Notes under the pieces: model-generated
Database searches by the model: none
Told to the model about the DNA's origin: nothing
What the model saw: only the letters and a program-made list of their open reading frames with translations
NCBI RefSeq assembly: GCF_000412185.1
Contig: NZ_ASJA01000001.1
Location: 306,917-370,916 of the forward strand
DNA: 64,000 bases
Reading direction: 5' to 3'
Source: Euryhalocaulis caribicus
GTDB lineage: Bacteria > Pseudomonadota > Alphaproteobacteria > Caulobacterales > Maricaulaceae
Part shown: one piece after another, positions 15,854-24,362 of the stretch
Numbering within the stretch: position 1 is the stretch's first letter
Layout of the letters: each line of letters begins with the position of its first letter
Made by a program: the position numbers and the translations under genes

Positions 15854-17863
15854 ATGTTCAAGTCTCTTCTGATCGCGAACCGGGGCGAAATCGCCCGCCG
15901 TATCGCGCGCACCGCGCGCAGCATGGGGGTGCGCGTTATCGCGGTTTATTCCGATGAGGACGCCGATGCGCCGCACGTGCTGGAGGCCGACGAGGCCGTG
16001 CGGATCGGCCCCGCCGCGCCGCGCGAAAGCTATCTGAACGTGGAGGTCATTCTGGACGCCGCCCGCCAGACAGGCGCGGAGGCCATCCATCCGGGATACG
16101 GGTTCCTGTCGGAAAACGCCGAATTTGCGGAAGCTTGCCAGAAGGCCGGGATCGTCTTCGTGGGGCCGCCGCCCTCCGCTATCCGCGCCATGGGGCGGAA
16201 AGACGAAGCCAAGAAAATCATGGACGAGGCCGGGGTGCCGATCACGCCCGGCTATATGGGCGATGACCAGTCCGATGACCGTCTGGCGAAGGAAGCGGAA
16301 TCAATCGGTTATCCGCTGCTGATCAAGGCGGTCTCCGGCGGCGGCGGCAAGGGGATGCGCCGGGTCAATGAAACGTCGGAATTCCAGCCTGCGCTGGAAG
16401 CGGCGCGGCGCGAAGCCTCGTCCGCCTTTGGCGATGACCGCGTGCTGCTGGAGAAATTCATCGAGAATCCGCGCCATGTGGAAGTGCAGATTTTCGGCGA
16501 CGGACAAGGCAATGCGATCCATCTGTTCGAGCGCGATTGCTCCCTGCAGCGCCGCCATCAGAAAGTGATCGAGGAAGCGCCGGCGCCGGCCATGCCGCCG
16601 CATGTGCGCACGGCCATCTGCGCGGCCGCCGTCGATGCCGCCAAGGCGGTGGGTTACGAAAACGCCGGAACCGTTGAATTCATTGCCGATGGCTCCGGCG
16701 ATCTGCGCGAAGACGGCTTCTGGTTCATGGAGATGAATACCCGGCTGCAAGTGGAGCATCCGGTGACCGAAATGGTCACGGGAATGGACCTTGTAGAGCT
16801 GCAATTGCAGGTCGCGGCCGGCGGCTCAGTGGCCCCGCAGGATGAAATCCGCCTGAACGGCCACGCCATGGAAGCGCGGCTTTATGCCGAGGATCCGTCC
16901 ACCGGATTCCTGCCCTCCACGGGCGATCTGGACTGGCTGCGCCTGCCGGAAGCCGGCGACGTGCGTGTTGATAGCGGGGTCGAAGAGGGCGGCAAGGTCT
17001 CCATCCATTACGATCCGATGATCGCTAAAATCATCGTCCACGGGCCCAATCGCGAGGCGGCCGTTGCCCGTCTGACCGAGGCGGTCGAGGCCGTGGAAGT
17101 CCTTGGCGTCAAGACAAATGCGGGCTTCCTGGCGCGCACGTTGCGGCGGCCCGAGTTCATGCGCGGGGCGGTGGATACCGGCTTCATCGCCCAGCATATC
17201 GACGCGCTATCCGACACCGCGCGCCAAGTCGAGGCGGCGGCCCCCATCGCCGCGGCGCTATCGCTGGATATCCGTGAGGAGAAGGCGCTGGGCCGCGCCG
17301 TCGCGGCGGGGGAGGATAACTCCCCCTGGTCCAGAATGGACGGTTTCCGGGTCAATCTCCGCCCCCGTCTGGGCGTGTCTTTCCTTATCGATGGCGAACG
17401 CCGGGAAATCCCTGTCACGGCGAGCGAAGACGGGTATTTCTGGCGTCACGGAGAGGACGAAACCCCGATCTGGATCGACCGTGACGAGGAGTGGTTCGAG
17501 GGGCAGGTCGGCGACGAGCCCGTGCAGGGCCGTGTTCTGGAGACCGAGGAAGGCCTGATCCTGCTTTATCGCGGCGAATCCCTGCGCTTTGTATCGCCGC
17601 GCGCGAAGGTGGAAGACGCCGCCGAAGCGGAAGGCCAGATCGAGGCGCCGATGCCCGGAAAAGTTCTGGAAGTTCGGGTGAAAGAGGGCGATTCCGTCAC
17701 CAAGGGGCAAACCCTGGTGATCCTGGAAGCCATGAAGATGGAGCAATCCCTGACCGCGCCGCGCGACGGAGTGGTGGAATCGGTCTCGGCGGAGGCCGGA
17801 GAACAGGTTTCCGAGGGGCAGATCCTGGTTGCCCTGGCGGAGGAAACGGAAGAAGCCGCGTAG
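15854..17863 (+). CDS. mccA: Biotin-dependent acyl-CoA carboxylase alpha subunit, probably 3-methylcrotonyl-CoA carboxylase
   Basis: A 669-residue fusion of biotin carboxylase and biotin carrier. The biotin carboxylase part spans about residues 1-445, with SGGGGKGMR (ATP-grasp glycine loop), FMEMNTRLQVEHPVTEMVTG and HAMEARLYAEDP. The C-terminal carrier has the biotinylation motif EAMKMEQ. Length and the WFMEMNTRLQVEHPVTE context fit methylcrotonyl- or propionyl-CoA carboxylases; the leucine enzyme is favoured because ivd is nearby. The carboxyltransferase (beta) subunit is not in the window. The ATG at 15854 (MFKSLLIANRGEIA) is the conserved family start; a TTG 36 nt upstream is less likely. 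Confidence 0.82.
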   Translation: MFKSLLIANRGEIARRIARTARSMGVRVIAVYSDEDADAPHVLEADEAVRIGPAAPRESYLNVEVILDAARQTGAEAIHPGYGFLSENAEFAEACQKAGIVFVGPPPSAIRAMGRKDEAKKIMDEAGVPITPGYMGDDQSDDRLAKEAESIGYPLLIKAVSGGGGKGMRRVNETSEFQPALEAARREASSAFGDDRVLLEKFIENPRHVEVQIFGDGQGNAIHLFERDCSLQRRHQKVIEEAPAPAMPPHVRTAICAAAVDAAKAVGYENAGTVEFIADGSGDLREDGFWFMEMNTRLQVEHPVTEMVTGMDLVELQLQVAAGGSVAPQDEIRLNGHAMEARLYAEDPSTGFLPSTGDLDWLRLPEAGDVRVDSGVEEGGKVSIHYDPMIAKIIVHGPNREAAVARLTEAVEAVEVLGVKTNAGFLARTLRRPEFMRGAVDTGFIAQHIDALSDTARQVEAAAPIAAALSLDIREEKALGRAVAAGEDNSPWSRMDGFRVNLRPRLGVSFLIDGERREIPVTASEDGYFWRHGEDETPIWIDRDEEWFEGQVGDEPVQGRVLETEEGLILLYRGESLRFVSPRAKVEDAAEAEGQIEAPMPGKVLEVRVKEGDSVTKGQTLVILEAMKMEQSLTAPRDGVVESVSAEAGEQVSEGQILVALAEETEEAA

Positions 17864-17921
17864 CGCGCGAACTGGCCCGGCTTTTGCTCTCCTGACAGGC
17901 GAAACCTATCAGGAGCTGCTC

Positions 17922-18797
17922 ATGACCGGGTCTTTGTTTCAAACTGCGACGGCGGATTTCTCCGAAACCTTCTCCCGCGCCCCGATTCGGGCCCGGCACA
18001 GCCTGCATGAGACACCGCTTTTTGACGACGAGGCGCTGGCCCGGCTGATCGAATCCCACCCGCGGGAGCTGACCGACATCCATGCGCCGCGCGGCGAAAG
18101 CCGGGATGCGAAGGATTTTCCGGTTATTGACGTGGAACAAACGTCCGGCGCCGCCTTGCTAAACGAAGTGCGCAACGGCCGTATCTGGATCAATCTGCGC
18201 CGGGCGATGAATGAAACGCCCGAATACAAGGCCGTTCTGGACACGATTGTCGCTGAATTGAAGGCCGCCTCGACCAATTTTCAGCCCCGCCAGGTCAGCG
18301 CGGGGATACTGATCTCATCGCCCACGGCCAGCGTTCCCTATCATTGTGACAAGACAGACGTGCTGTTGTGGCATGTCCGGGGCCGTAAACGGCTGTTCCT
18401 TTACCCGCCGGAAGCGCCGTATCTGGACCCGGTCGAGTATGAAGACCGCATTGTCGATCTGACAAATGACGACCTGCCGTATGATTCCCGGTTCGAAAAC
18501 GGCGTTCTGACGTTCGATATGGAGCCGGGAGACATGGTGAGCTGGCCGCTCCACAGTCCGCACCGGGTCGAGAATCTGGAAGGCCTGAACGTGTCGGTGA
18601 CGATGGAATATTCCAGTTGGCGGTCAGCGATCATCAACGGCGCCTATGCCGCAAACGGCGTTTTGCGGCGCCGTTTCGGCCTCAGCCCGTTGAACCCGCA
18701 AGAGGCGCCGCGCGCCCTGAACATGGCAAAACTGCTTCTGGCGCGCGCTTTCAGGGCCGCCGGAATGGCCGGAAAGCGGCCCTTGAAGGCCGCGTGA
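17922..18797 (+). CDS. Cupin-like (JmjC/FIH-type) putative 2-oxoglutarate Fe(II) oxygenase
   Basis: A 291-residue protein with the double-stranded beta-helix layout of JmjC-like hydroxylases. The likely iron ligands are His141 and Asp143 in YHCDKTD and a distal histidine, His211 or His214, in PLHSPHRVEN. The stretch LLWHVRGRKRLFLYPP matches the strand after the HxD motif in these families. The target (protein residue, RNA or small molecule) is unknown. AGGAG lies 6 nt before the ATG, which fixes the start. The frame continues upstream into mccA, but that part is a shadow of mccA. It lies 58 nt after mccA. Confidence 0.72.
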   Translation: MTGSLFQTATADFSETFSRAPIRARHSLHETPLFDDEALARLIESHPRELTDIHAPRGESRDAKDFPVIDVEQTSGAALLNEVRNGRIWINLRRAMNETPEYKAVLDTIVAELKAASTNFQPRQVSAGILISSPTASVPYHCDKTDVLLWHVRGRKRLFLYPPEAPYLDPVEYEDRIVDLTNDDLPYDSRFENGVLTFDMEPGDMVSWPLHSPHRVENLEGLNVSVTMEYSSWRSAIINGAYAANGVLRRRFGLSPLNPQEAPRALNMAKLLLARAFRAAGMAGKRPLKAA

Positions 18798-18837
18798 GAG
18801 CGTTGACCGGGACGCCGGATTGAATAAACCGGACTCC

Positions 18838-19554
18838 ATGAAAGCGCTTTACAGCCTGTGCCTGCTTTTGCTGGTCCCGCAAGCCGCCCATTCCAACGAT
18901 ATTGCCGCCCTGGAAGCAGCAATTTCCGATGCGGAAGCGCGGCTGGAAGGCCATGAATCCACCCGTTTTTCGTTCCGTAAAACCATAGAACAGCCCGATG
19001 TTCGGGTGGTTTTGCGTTACGATCCGTCCCAGAAACCGCCCTGGAGCGTGATCGGAGAGGAGACTGACGCAGCCGAAGCCGCGGCCCGGTCCCAGAATGA
19101 ATCGCTTGCCGGCGCGGAAGAACCGCCGGACCGGGACGCGCTGATCACCGATCCGCGCCGCCTCCTGACCGCAGGCGAAACGGACTTTCTTCGGGAGGAA
19201 GACGGCGCATGGGTCTATAATTTTGACCTGAAAGAGGGCGTTGAAATGGCCGGCGGAGGCGAGAGAGCGGACATTACGCGCTATCTGAATGGCGAAGTTT
19301 TCGTCGACAAGAAGAGCGGCCGGTTGAGCGGCATGCGCTTTTTTGCTCCCGAACCCTTCAAGCCGGCCCCGGTGGCGAAAGTGAAAGAGATGAATGTGCG
19401 CATCGATTTCGCGCCGGTTGATGGCGGGGAGGGACCTCTGGTTTCTGTCCGGGAGGAAACGAAAGTGTCCGGAAGCGCCATGTTCCAGAGCTTCTCCGAG
19501 CAGAGCACCACGACCTATAGCGGCTTTGAAAAGGTTGAAACGGCGCCCGAGTAA
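18838..19554 (+). CDS. Exported protein of unknown function
   Basis: About 238 residues with a signal peptide (hydrophobic LYSLCLLLLVPQ ending in AAHS). The mature part is acidic and mixed alpha/beta, and contains repeated F-R-K and DITRYLNGEVFVDKKSG segments suggesting a beta-rich domain of the kind found in outer-membrane-associated periplasmic proteins. No family was recognised. A GGA motif 5 nt upstream supports the ATG at 18838; an upstream TTG at 18820 is less likely. Confidence 0.6.
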   Translation: MKALYSLCLLLLVPQAAHSNDIAALEAAISDAEARLEGHESTRFSFRKTIEQPDVRVVLRYDPSQKPPWSVIGEETDAAEAAARSQNESLAGAEEPPDRDALITDPRRLLTAGETDFLREEDGAWVYNFDLKEGVEMAGGGERADITRYLNGEVFVDKKSGRLSGMRFFAPEPFKPAPVAKVKEMNVRIDFAPVDGGEGPLVSVREETKVSGSAMFQSFSEQSTTTYSGFEKVETAPE

Positions 19555-19607
19555 CGGTTGCAACGCTTTGCATAGGGCGGCCGCGCGCCATATTTTAACG
19601 GTGAATC

Positions 19608-20024
19608 ATGGCGCTTCACCTCATCAAACTCTGCGTCGGCGTGGATACGCCGGACCAGCTTGAGCAAATTCGCAAGCGGCGCATGGCCGGTTCCGATGCG
19701 CCGCCGGTTCACGTCACGCGCCAGCGGCCGCGCCGGGCGGCTGAAATTCTGGATGGCGGGTCGCTTTACTGGGTCATGAAGGGCGTCGTCATGGCGCGTT
19801 CGCCCATCACGGCGCTGGAAGAGGCGGAGCGAAACGGCAAATCCGCTTGCCGTATCGTATTCGCGCCGGAGCTGATCCGTACCGAGCCCATGCTGAAACG
19901 CCCGTTCCAGGGCTGGCGATATTTGCGTGACGAAGACGCGCCCCGGGATCTGGAAAGCGCGTCAGGCGGCGATGATCTGCCGCCGGAACTTCGCCGCAAA
20001 CTGATGGAAATGGGCGCCTGGTGA
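19608..20024 (+). CDS. DUF1489 family protein
   Basis: A 138-residue soluble protein that matches the alphaproteobacterial DUF1489 family: it begins with LIKLCVGVD, continues with HVTRQRPRRAAEILDGGSLYWVMKG, and has the RIVFAPELIRTEP segment. The biochemical role is unknown. It is a short cytoplasmic protein with no signal or membrane segment, and stands between a secreted protein and a DUF885 hydrolase with its own short upstream gap. Confidence 0.82.
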   Translation: MALHLIKLCVGVDTPDQLEQIRKRRMAGSDAPPVHVTRQRPRRAAEILDGGSLYWVMKGVVMARSPITALEEAERNGKSACRIVFAPELIRTEPMLKRPFQGWRYLRDEDAPRDLESASGGDDLPPELRRKLMEMGAW

Positions 20025-20072
20025 GTTTTTGACGCCTTGCGGAGCGGTTTGTGGCCCGCCAGAGTGCCGCCC

Positions 20073-21923
20073 ATGAAAAAATCACTCCGCACCGTTTCCG
20101 CCTCCGCCCTTTCCGTATTCCTTCTCTGCGCCGCACCGGCCGCGTTCGCCGTTCAGGATGACGCCACGCCCGCCGCCGAAGCGCAGGAGAAAAGCGAACT
20201 GGTCAGTTTTCTGGACCAGGCTTTCGAGGAACAGCTGGCGCTAAGCCCGCAGAGCCAGACCTATCTGGGCCGCACGACAAACTATGGACAGCTGGATGAC
20301 TATACGGCGGAAGCCGACGCCCGCTCCCTCGCGCTGGCCGAGCAGCAGCTGGCCGAGATGCGGGAGCGTTTTGATCCGGAATCTCTGAGCGAAAGCGACC
20401 GTATCTCCTTCGAATTGTTCGAGGACGATGTGCGCCGCCAGCGTATTGGCCAGGAGTGGCGCGACCACGGATTCATCTTCCGCGCCAATGGCGGGCCGAC
20501 CGGCAGCCTGCCGGTCTTCATGATCAATGCCCATCGCGTGGGGTCGGTTGAGGATGCCGAAGCCTATGTCTCCCGCCTGCGCGAGGTGGAGCGCGTGGGG
20601 AACGAGATCGCGTCGGATTTCCGCGCCCGCGCCGAGGCGGGCGTCGTGCCGCCGGCCTTCGTGTTCGAGCCAACCATTGCCGACGCCCGCGCCGTTATCA
20701 CCGGCGCCCCGTTTGGAGAGGGCGAGGACACTCCGCTCTGGGCCGATATCAAGGAAAAGGTCGCCGGGCTGGACGCGGATGAAGAGACGAAACAGCGCCT
20801 GCTGGACGAGGCGAAAACCGCGCTGACCGGAGAATTCCAGGCCGGCTATGACGCCATGATTGCGGCGCTGGAAGAGGTTCAGCCGATGGCCGACAGCAAT
20901 GACGGCGTCTGGCGGCTGCCGGACGGGAAGGCCTATTACGACGCGCGGGTGGCGCTCTCCACCACGACCGAGCTGACAGCGGACGAGATCCACCAGATCG
21001 GACTGGAACAGATCGACCGCCTGCGCGGCGAGATGGATGCGATCCGGCAGGAAGTCGGCTTTGAGGGCACGCTGAATGAATTCATTCAGCACGTGAAGAC
21101 CGATGAGAGCTTCAATTACCCGAACACCGAAGCGGGCCGGGAAGAGTATCTGGAGGATGCGCGCGCCTATATCGACCAGATGATGGAAGCTGCGCCGGAC
21201 TGGTTCGGCCGCCTGCCGAAAGCGCCGCTGGAAGTGCGCGCGGTGGAGGAATGGCGCGAGGCGACGGCTTCTGTCGCTTTCTATAACCGGGCCACGCCGG
21301 ACGGCTCCCGCCCCGGCATCTTCTATGTGAATCTGGCCGACATGACCGAGGTGCTGAAGCCGCAGGTCGAAGGCATCGCCTATCACGAGGGCGCGCCGGG
21401 CCATCATTTCCAGGTCTCCATCGCGCAGGAGCAGGACGGTCTGCCCATGTTCCGCCGGTTCGGCGGATACGGCGCCTATTCCGAAGGCTGGGGCCTTTAT
21501 TCGGAGCGCCTGGGCAAGGAGATGGGTTTTTATGAAGATCCGTATTCCGATTTCGGGCGGCTGGGCCTGGAAATCTGGCGCGCGGCGCGGCTGGTGACCG
21601 ATACGGGTCTGCACGCCAAGGAATGGAGCCGCGAAGAGGCCATCGATTATTTCAAGGAAAACACGCTGGTTGCGGACCTTGATATCGTCAAGGAGGTCGA
21701 GCGCTACATCACCAATCCCGGGCAGGCGACCAGCTATATGATCGGCCAGCGCAAAATCCTGGATCTTCGCGAGGAAGCGCGGAACGAACTGGGCGATGAC
21801 TTCGATATCGCCCAGTTCCACGACACGATCCTGAGCCAGGGCGGCCTGCCGCTGAGCGTGCTGGAAGAACAGGTTCGCGGCTGGATTGCGGAAGAGAAAG
21901 CCGAAGGCGAGGGGGCGGAATAA
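20073..21923 (+). CDS. DUF885 family exported hydrolase
   Basis: About 616 residues, starting with a signal peptide (SALSVFLLCAAPAAFA), so periplasmic. The C-terminal half holds HEGAPGHHFQ, the HExxx-GHH metal-site motif of the DUF885 family, which is related to gluzincin metallopeptidases. Further family segments are GWGLYSERLG and PGQATSYMIGQ. Members are thought to be carboxypeptidases or aminopeptidases of small substrates; substrate is not known here. The ATG at 20073 is chosen since it starts the signal peptide. Its stop lies 4 nt from the convergent panC stop. Confidence 0.82.
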   Translation: MKKSLRTVSASALSVFLLCAAPAAFAVQDDATPAAEAQEKSELVSFLDQAFEEQLALSPQSQTYLGRTTNYGQLDDYTAEADARSLALAEQQLAEMRERFDPESLSESDRISFELFEDDVRRQRIGQEWRDHGFIFRANGGPTGSLPVFMINAHRVGSVEDAEAYVSRLREVERVGNEIASDFRARAEAGVVPPAFVFEPTIADARAVITGAPFGEGEDTPLWADIKEKVAGLDADEETKQRLLDEAKTALTGEFQAGYDAMIAALEEVQPMADSNDGVWRLPDGKAYYDARVALSTTTELTADEIHQIGLEQIDRLRGEMDAIRQEVGFEGTLNEFIQHVKTDESFNYPNTEAGREEYLEDARAYIDQMMEAAPDWFGRLPKAPLEVRAVEEWREATASVAFYNRATPDGSRPGIFYVNLADMTEVLKPQVEGIAYHEGAPGHHFQVSIAQEQDGLPMFRRFGGYGAYSEGWGLYSERLGKEMGFYEDPYSDFGRLGLEIWRAARLVTDTGLHAKEWSREEAIDYFKENTLVADLDIVKEVERYITNPGQATSYMIGQRKILDLREEARNELGDDFDIAQFHDTILSQGGLPLSVLEEQVRGWIAEEKAEGEGAE

Positions 21924-21927
21924 CCCC

Positions 21928-22782
21928 CTAGCCCACCGGCCAGTTGTCGATCAGCCGGGTCTTGCCAAGGAACGCCGCGGCGAAAACGCGGGAAGGCTCC
22001 GTGACAGGGCCGGGGCCTTGCAGGGCAAGACCTTCGCTGCTGCGCGCCTCCAGATAATCGATACGGTCGAATCCGGCCCCGGCCAGCGCCTGTCTGGCCG
22101 CATCCAGCGTCTCGTCCGCGCGCGCGCCGCGTGAAAGCGCGCCTGCGGCATTGTTCAGGATGACGTTCAGTTTTCCGGCGGAAAGGCGTTGCGCCTCCGA
22201 CAAATAGGCGTTGCGGGAGGACATGGCGAGGCCGTCTTCCTCCCGCACGGTGGGGGCGCCGATGATGCGCGCGCCAAGGTCCAGATCGGCGTTCACGCGT
22301 TTGATGACCTGAAGCTGCTGGTAGTCCTTCTCGCCGAACACGGCGATGTCCGGGCGGGCCTGCCCCAGAAGCTTGGACACCACCGTCGCCACGCCGTCGA
22401 AATGACCGGGACGGCTGGCCCCGCACAGGCAGTCTGTGAGGCCGGATACCCGGACGGAGGTGGCGAAGCCGTCCGGATACATTTCCCCGACAGCGGGCGC
22501 GAAAAGAAGATCGCATCCGGCGCCGGCCAGTTTTGCCGCGTCGCCCGCCTCGTCGCGGGGATAGGCATCCAGATCCTCGCCGGGGCCGAACTGGGTCGGG
22601 TTGACGAACACCGAGGCGATTACCCGGTCGGCTTCGGCTTTTGCCCGCTTCACCAGCGACAAATGGCCTTCATGCAGCGCGCCCATGGTCGGCGTGAAGC
22701 CAACGGTCAGGCTGTCGCCGCGCCAGCGTGCGACCTGACGGCGTAAATCTGTGACGGTGCGGACCATGGGAAGTTCTGACAT
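21928..22782 (-). CDS. panC: Pantothenate synthetase
   Basis: Condenses pantoate and beta-alanine with ATP in coenzyme A biosynthesis, in the cytosol. Motifs are PTMGALHEGHLSL (HIGH-like), FVNPTQFGPGEDLDAYPR, VFGEKDYQQLQVI and EEDGLAMSSRNAYL (KMSKS-like). About 284 residues from the ATG at 22782 is the normal length; the frame extends a further 17 residues upstream without similarity. It is divergent from the SPOR lipoprotein gene, with 80 nt between starts. No panB is seen nearby. Confidence 0.94.
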   Translation of the reverse strand: MSELPMVRTVTDLRRQVARWRGDSLTVGFTPTMGALHEGHLSLVKRAKAEADRVIASVFVNPTQFGPGEDLDAYPRDEAGDAAKLAGAGCDLLFAPAVGEMYPDGFATSVRVSGLTDCLCGASRPGHFDGVATVVSKLLGQARPDIAVFGEKDYQQLQVIKRVNADLDLGARIIGAPTVREEDGLAMSSRNAYLSEAQRLSAGKLNVILNNAAGALSRGARADETLDAARQALAGAGFDRIDYLEARSSEGLALQGPGPVTEPSRVFAAAFLGKTRLIDNWPVG

Positions 22783-22862
22783 GGCCGCAGACTTAGAGAG
22801 GACGCAGCGATTTCGGAAGCTTTTTACGGACAAAAACCGCCGAATCCCGGCATGCTGCGCGA

Positions 22863-23447
22863 ATGAATCGCTTTCACTGGATTATAGCGGGGGCGGCCAT
22901 TGTTCTTGCCGGCTGTGAATCGGCCCCGGAACAGATGGCCATGGCCAGCGGCCCGGTATCGGATGCGGAACTGGCGCGGCTGGCCGGAGACGTCGGCGAC
23001 AAGCTGTCGGGCATCGACGAATCTGAAGCCGCGCGGCTGCGGCCTTACGAGCTTGAATTGCGGCGCTTGTCCGACCTGCTGGGCGTGCCCGCGACGCGTT
23101 CAGGACCCATGGACGCTTCCACAGATGTGGCGGCCGGCGAGCCGGAGCCCGCGCCGTTCAACCCGCCCGCGCCGCCGGCGCTGGAAGGCGGGCGCAGCGT
23201 ATTCCATGCGGTGCGGCTGGGCGTTTACCCGAGCCGTCAGGCCGCCGAGGCTGGCTGGCTGGCGCTGGCCATGATTCACGGTCAGGCGCTGTCCGGACGG
23301 ACGGCGCGGATCGAGGAACAGGAAGACGGATTTATCCTGAAGGCCGGCCCCTTCGCCGACAGCGCCGCCGCGACCGCGGTGTGTGATGAATTGAAAGCGA
23401 CAGACATGCGCTGCGCGGTCAGCGACTTCACCGGAGAGGATTTCTAG
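22863..23447 (+). CDS. SPOR-domain lipoprotein
   Basis: A 194-residue protein with lipobox LAGC at about residues 15-18 and a C-terminal SPOR-like domain (about 115-190: FHAVRLGVYPSRQAAEAGW ... GFILKAGPFADSAAATAVCDEL). SPOR domains bind glycan strands stripped of stem peptides, which places such proteins at the division septum. The middle is a short helical region and a proline-rich linker. It ends 2 nt before the mipZ start, so the two are almost certainly one transcript, which supports a cell-division role. Confidence 0.78.
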   Translation: MNRFHWIIAGAAIVLAGCESAPEQMAMASGPVSDAELARLAGDVGDKLSGIDESEAARLRPYELELRRLSDLLGVPATRSGPMDASTDVAAGEPEPAPFNPPAPPALEGGRSVFHAVRLGVYPSRQAAEAGWLALAMIHGQALSGRTARIEEQEDGFILKAGPFADSAAATAVCDELKATDMRCAVSDFTGEDF

Positions 23448-23449
23448 GC

Positions 23450-24349
23450 ATGGAAGACGGGGGCTGGGGCGGCCGCGATACGGCTGACGATGGCGGGTCT
23501 GCCCGGACAGAGCGCGCCGGTTCGCCGGACGGGCCGCATCTGCTGGTGGTGGGCAATGAGAAGGGCGGGGCGGGCAAATCCACCCTGGCCGTGCATCTTG
23601 CTTTTGCGCTGATGAAGATGGGTCTGACGGTCGGCGTGCTGGATCTGGACGTGCGCCAGCGCTCCACGGACCGGTATCTGGATAACCGCGCGCGCTGGGC
23701 GGATCGCTGCGGCGAACCGCTGCCCATGCCGCAGCGCTTTACGCTGTCGGCTTCCAGCGCCCGAAATCTCGACACCGCGGACGCGGAAGAGGCCGAGGCC
23801 TGGCAGGGTTTCCGGGACTCCGTGAAGGGGCTGGACATTGTTGTGATCGATACGCCGGGCGGGGTGACGCATTTGTCGAACCTGGCGCATGGCTCGGCCG
23901 ATACCGTGGTCACGCCGATCAATGATTCCTTTGTCGATTTCGACCTGCTGGGCACGATCAATCCCGCCACCATGAAGGTGGAGCGGCCCAGCCTTTACGG
24001 CGAAATGATCTGGGATGCCCGCAAGCGCCGCGCTGCGCGCGACAAGAAGCCCATCGACTGGGTGGTGGTGCGCAACCGCATGTCCATGCTGGACGCGCGC
24101 AACAAGCGCCGCGTGGGCGAGGGGCTGAAGGAACTGTCCCAGCGTATCGGGTTCCGCATTGCGCCGGGCGTCTGCGAGCGCGTGATCTATCGCGAGCTGT
24201 TTCCGCGCGGCCTGACCCTGCTGGATATGGGGCAATTCCCCGATGACACCCCGGCCTCTATGAGCCATGTCGCCGCGCGGCAGGAGCTGCGGGATCTGCT
24301 GATCGTGCTGAAGCTGCCGGCGCTGGCCGGCGAGGCTTTGCGCTTCTAG
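23450..24349 (+). CDS. mipZ: MipZ division-site positioning ATPase
   Basis: A ParA/MinD-type ATPase of 299 residues. After a divergent glycine/aspartate-rich 28-residue head comes the deviant Walker A NEKGGAGKST, then LDLDVRQRSTDRYLDNR, the MipZ-specific switch I region, and VVIDTPGG as Walker B-like strand. The arginine-lysine-rich KRRAARDKKPIDWVVVRNRMS segment is also MipZ-like. In Caulobacter MipZ binds ParB near the origin, forms a bipolar gradient and inhibits FtsZ assembly away from midcell. Identification is from the whole sequence pattern, which is distinct from chromosomal ParA. Confidence 0.9.
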   Translation: MEDGGWGGRDTADDGGSARTERAGSPDGPHLLVVGNEKGGAGKSTLAVHLAFALMKMGLTVGVLDLDVRQRSTDRYLDNRARWADRCGEPLPMPQRFTLSASSARNLDTADAEEAEAWQGFRDSVKGLDIVVIDTPGGVTHLSNLAHGSADTVVTPINDSFVDFDLLGTINPATMKVERPSLYGEMIWDARKRRAARDKKPIDWVVVRNRMSMLDARNKRRVGEGLKELSQRIGFRIAPGVCERVIYRELFPRGLTLLDMGQFPDDTPASMSHVAARQELRDLLIVLKLPALAGEALRF

Positions 24350-24362
24350 CGCGTCAGCTCGC

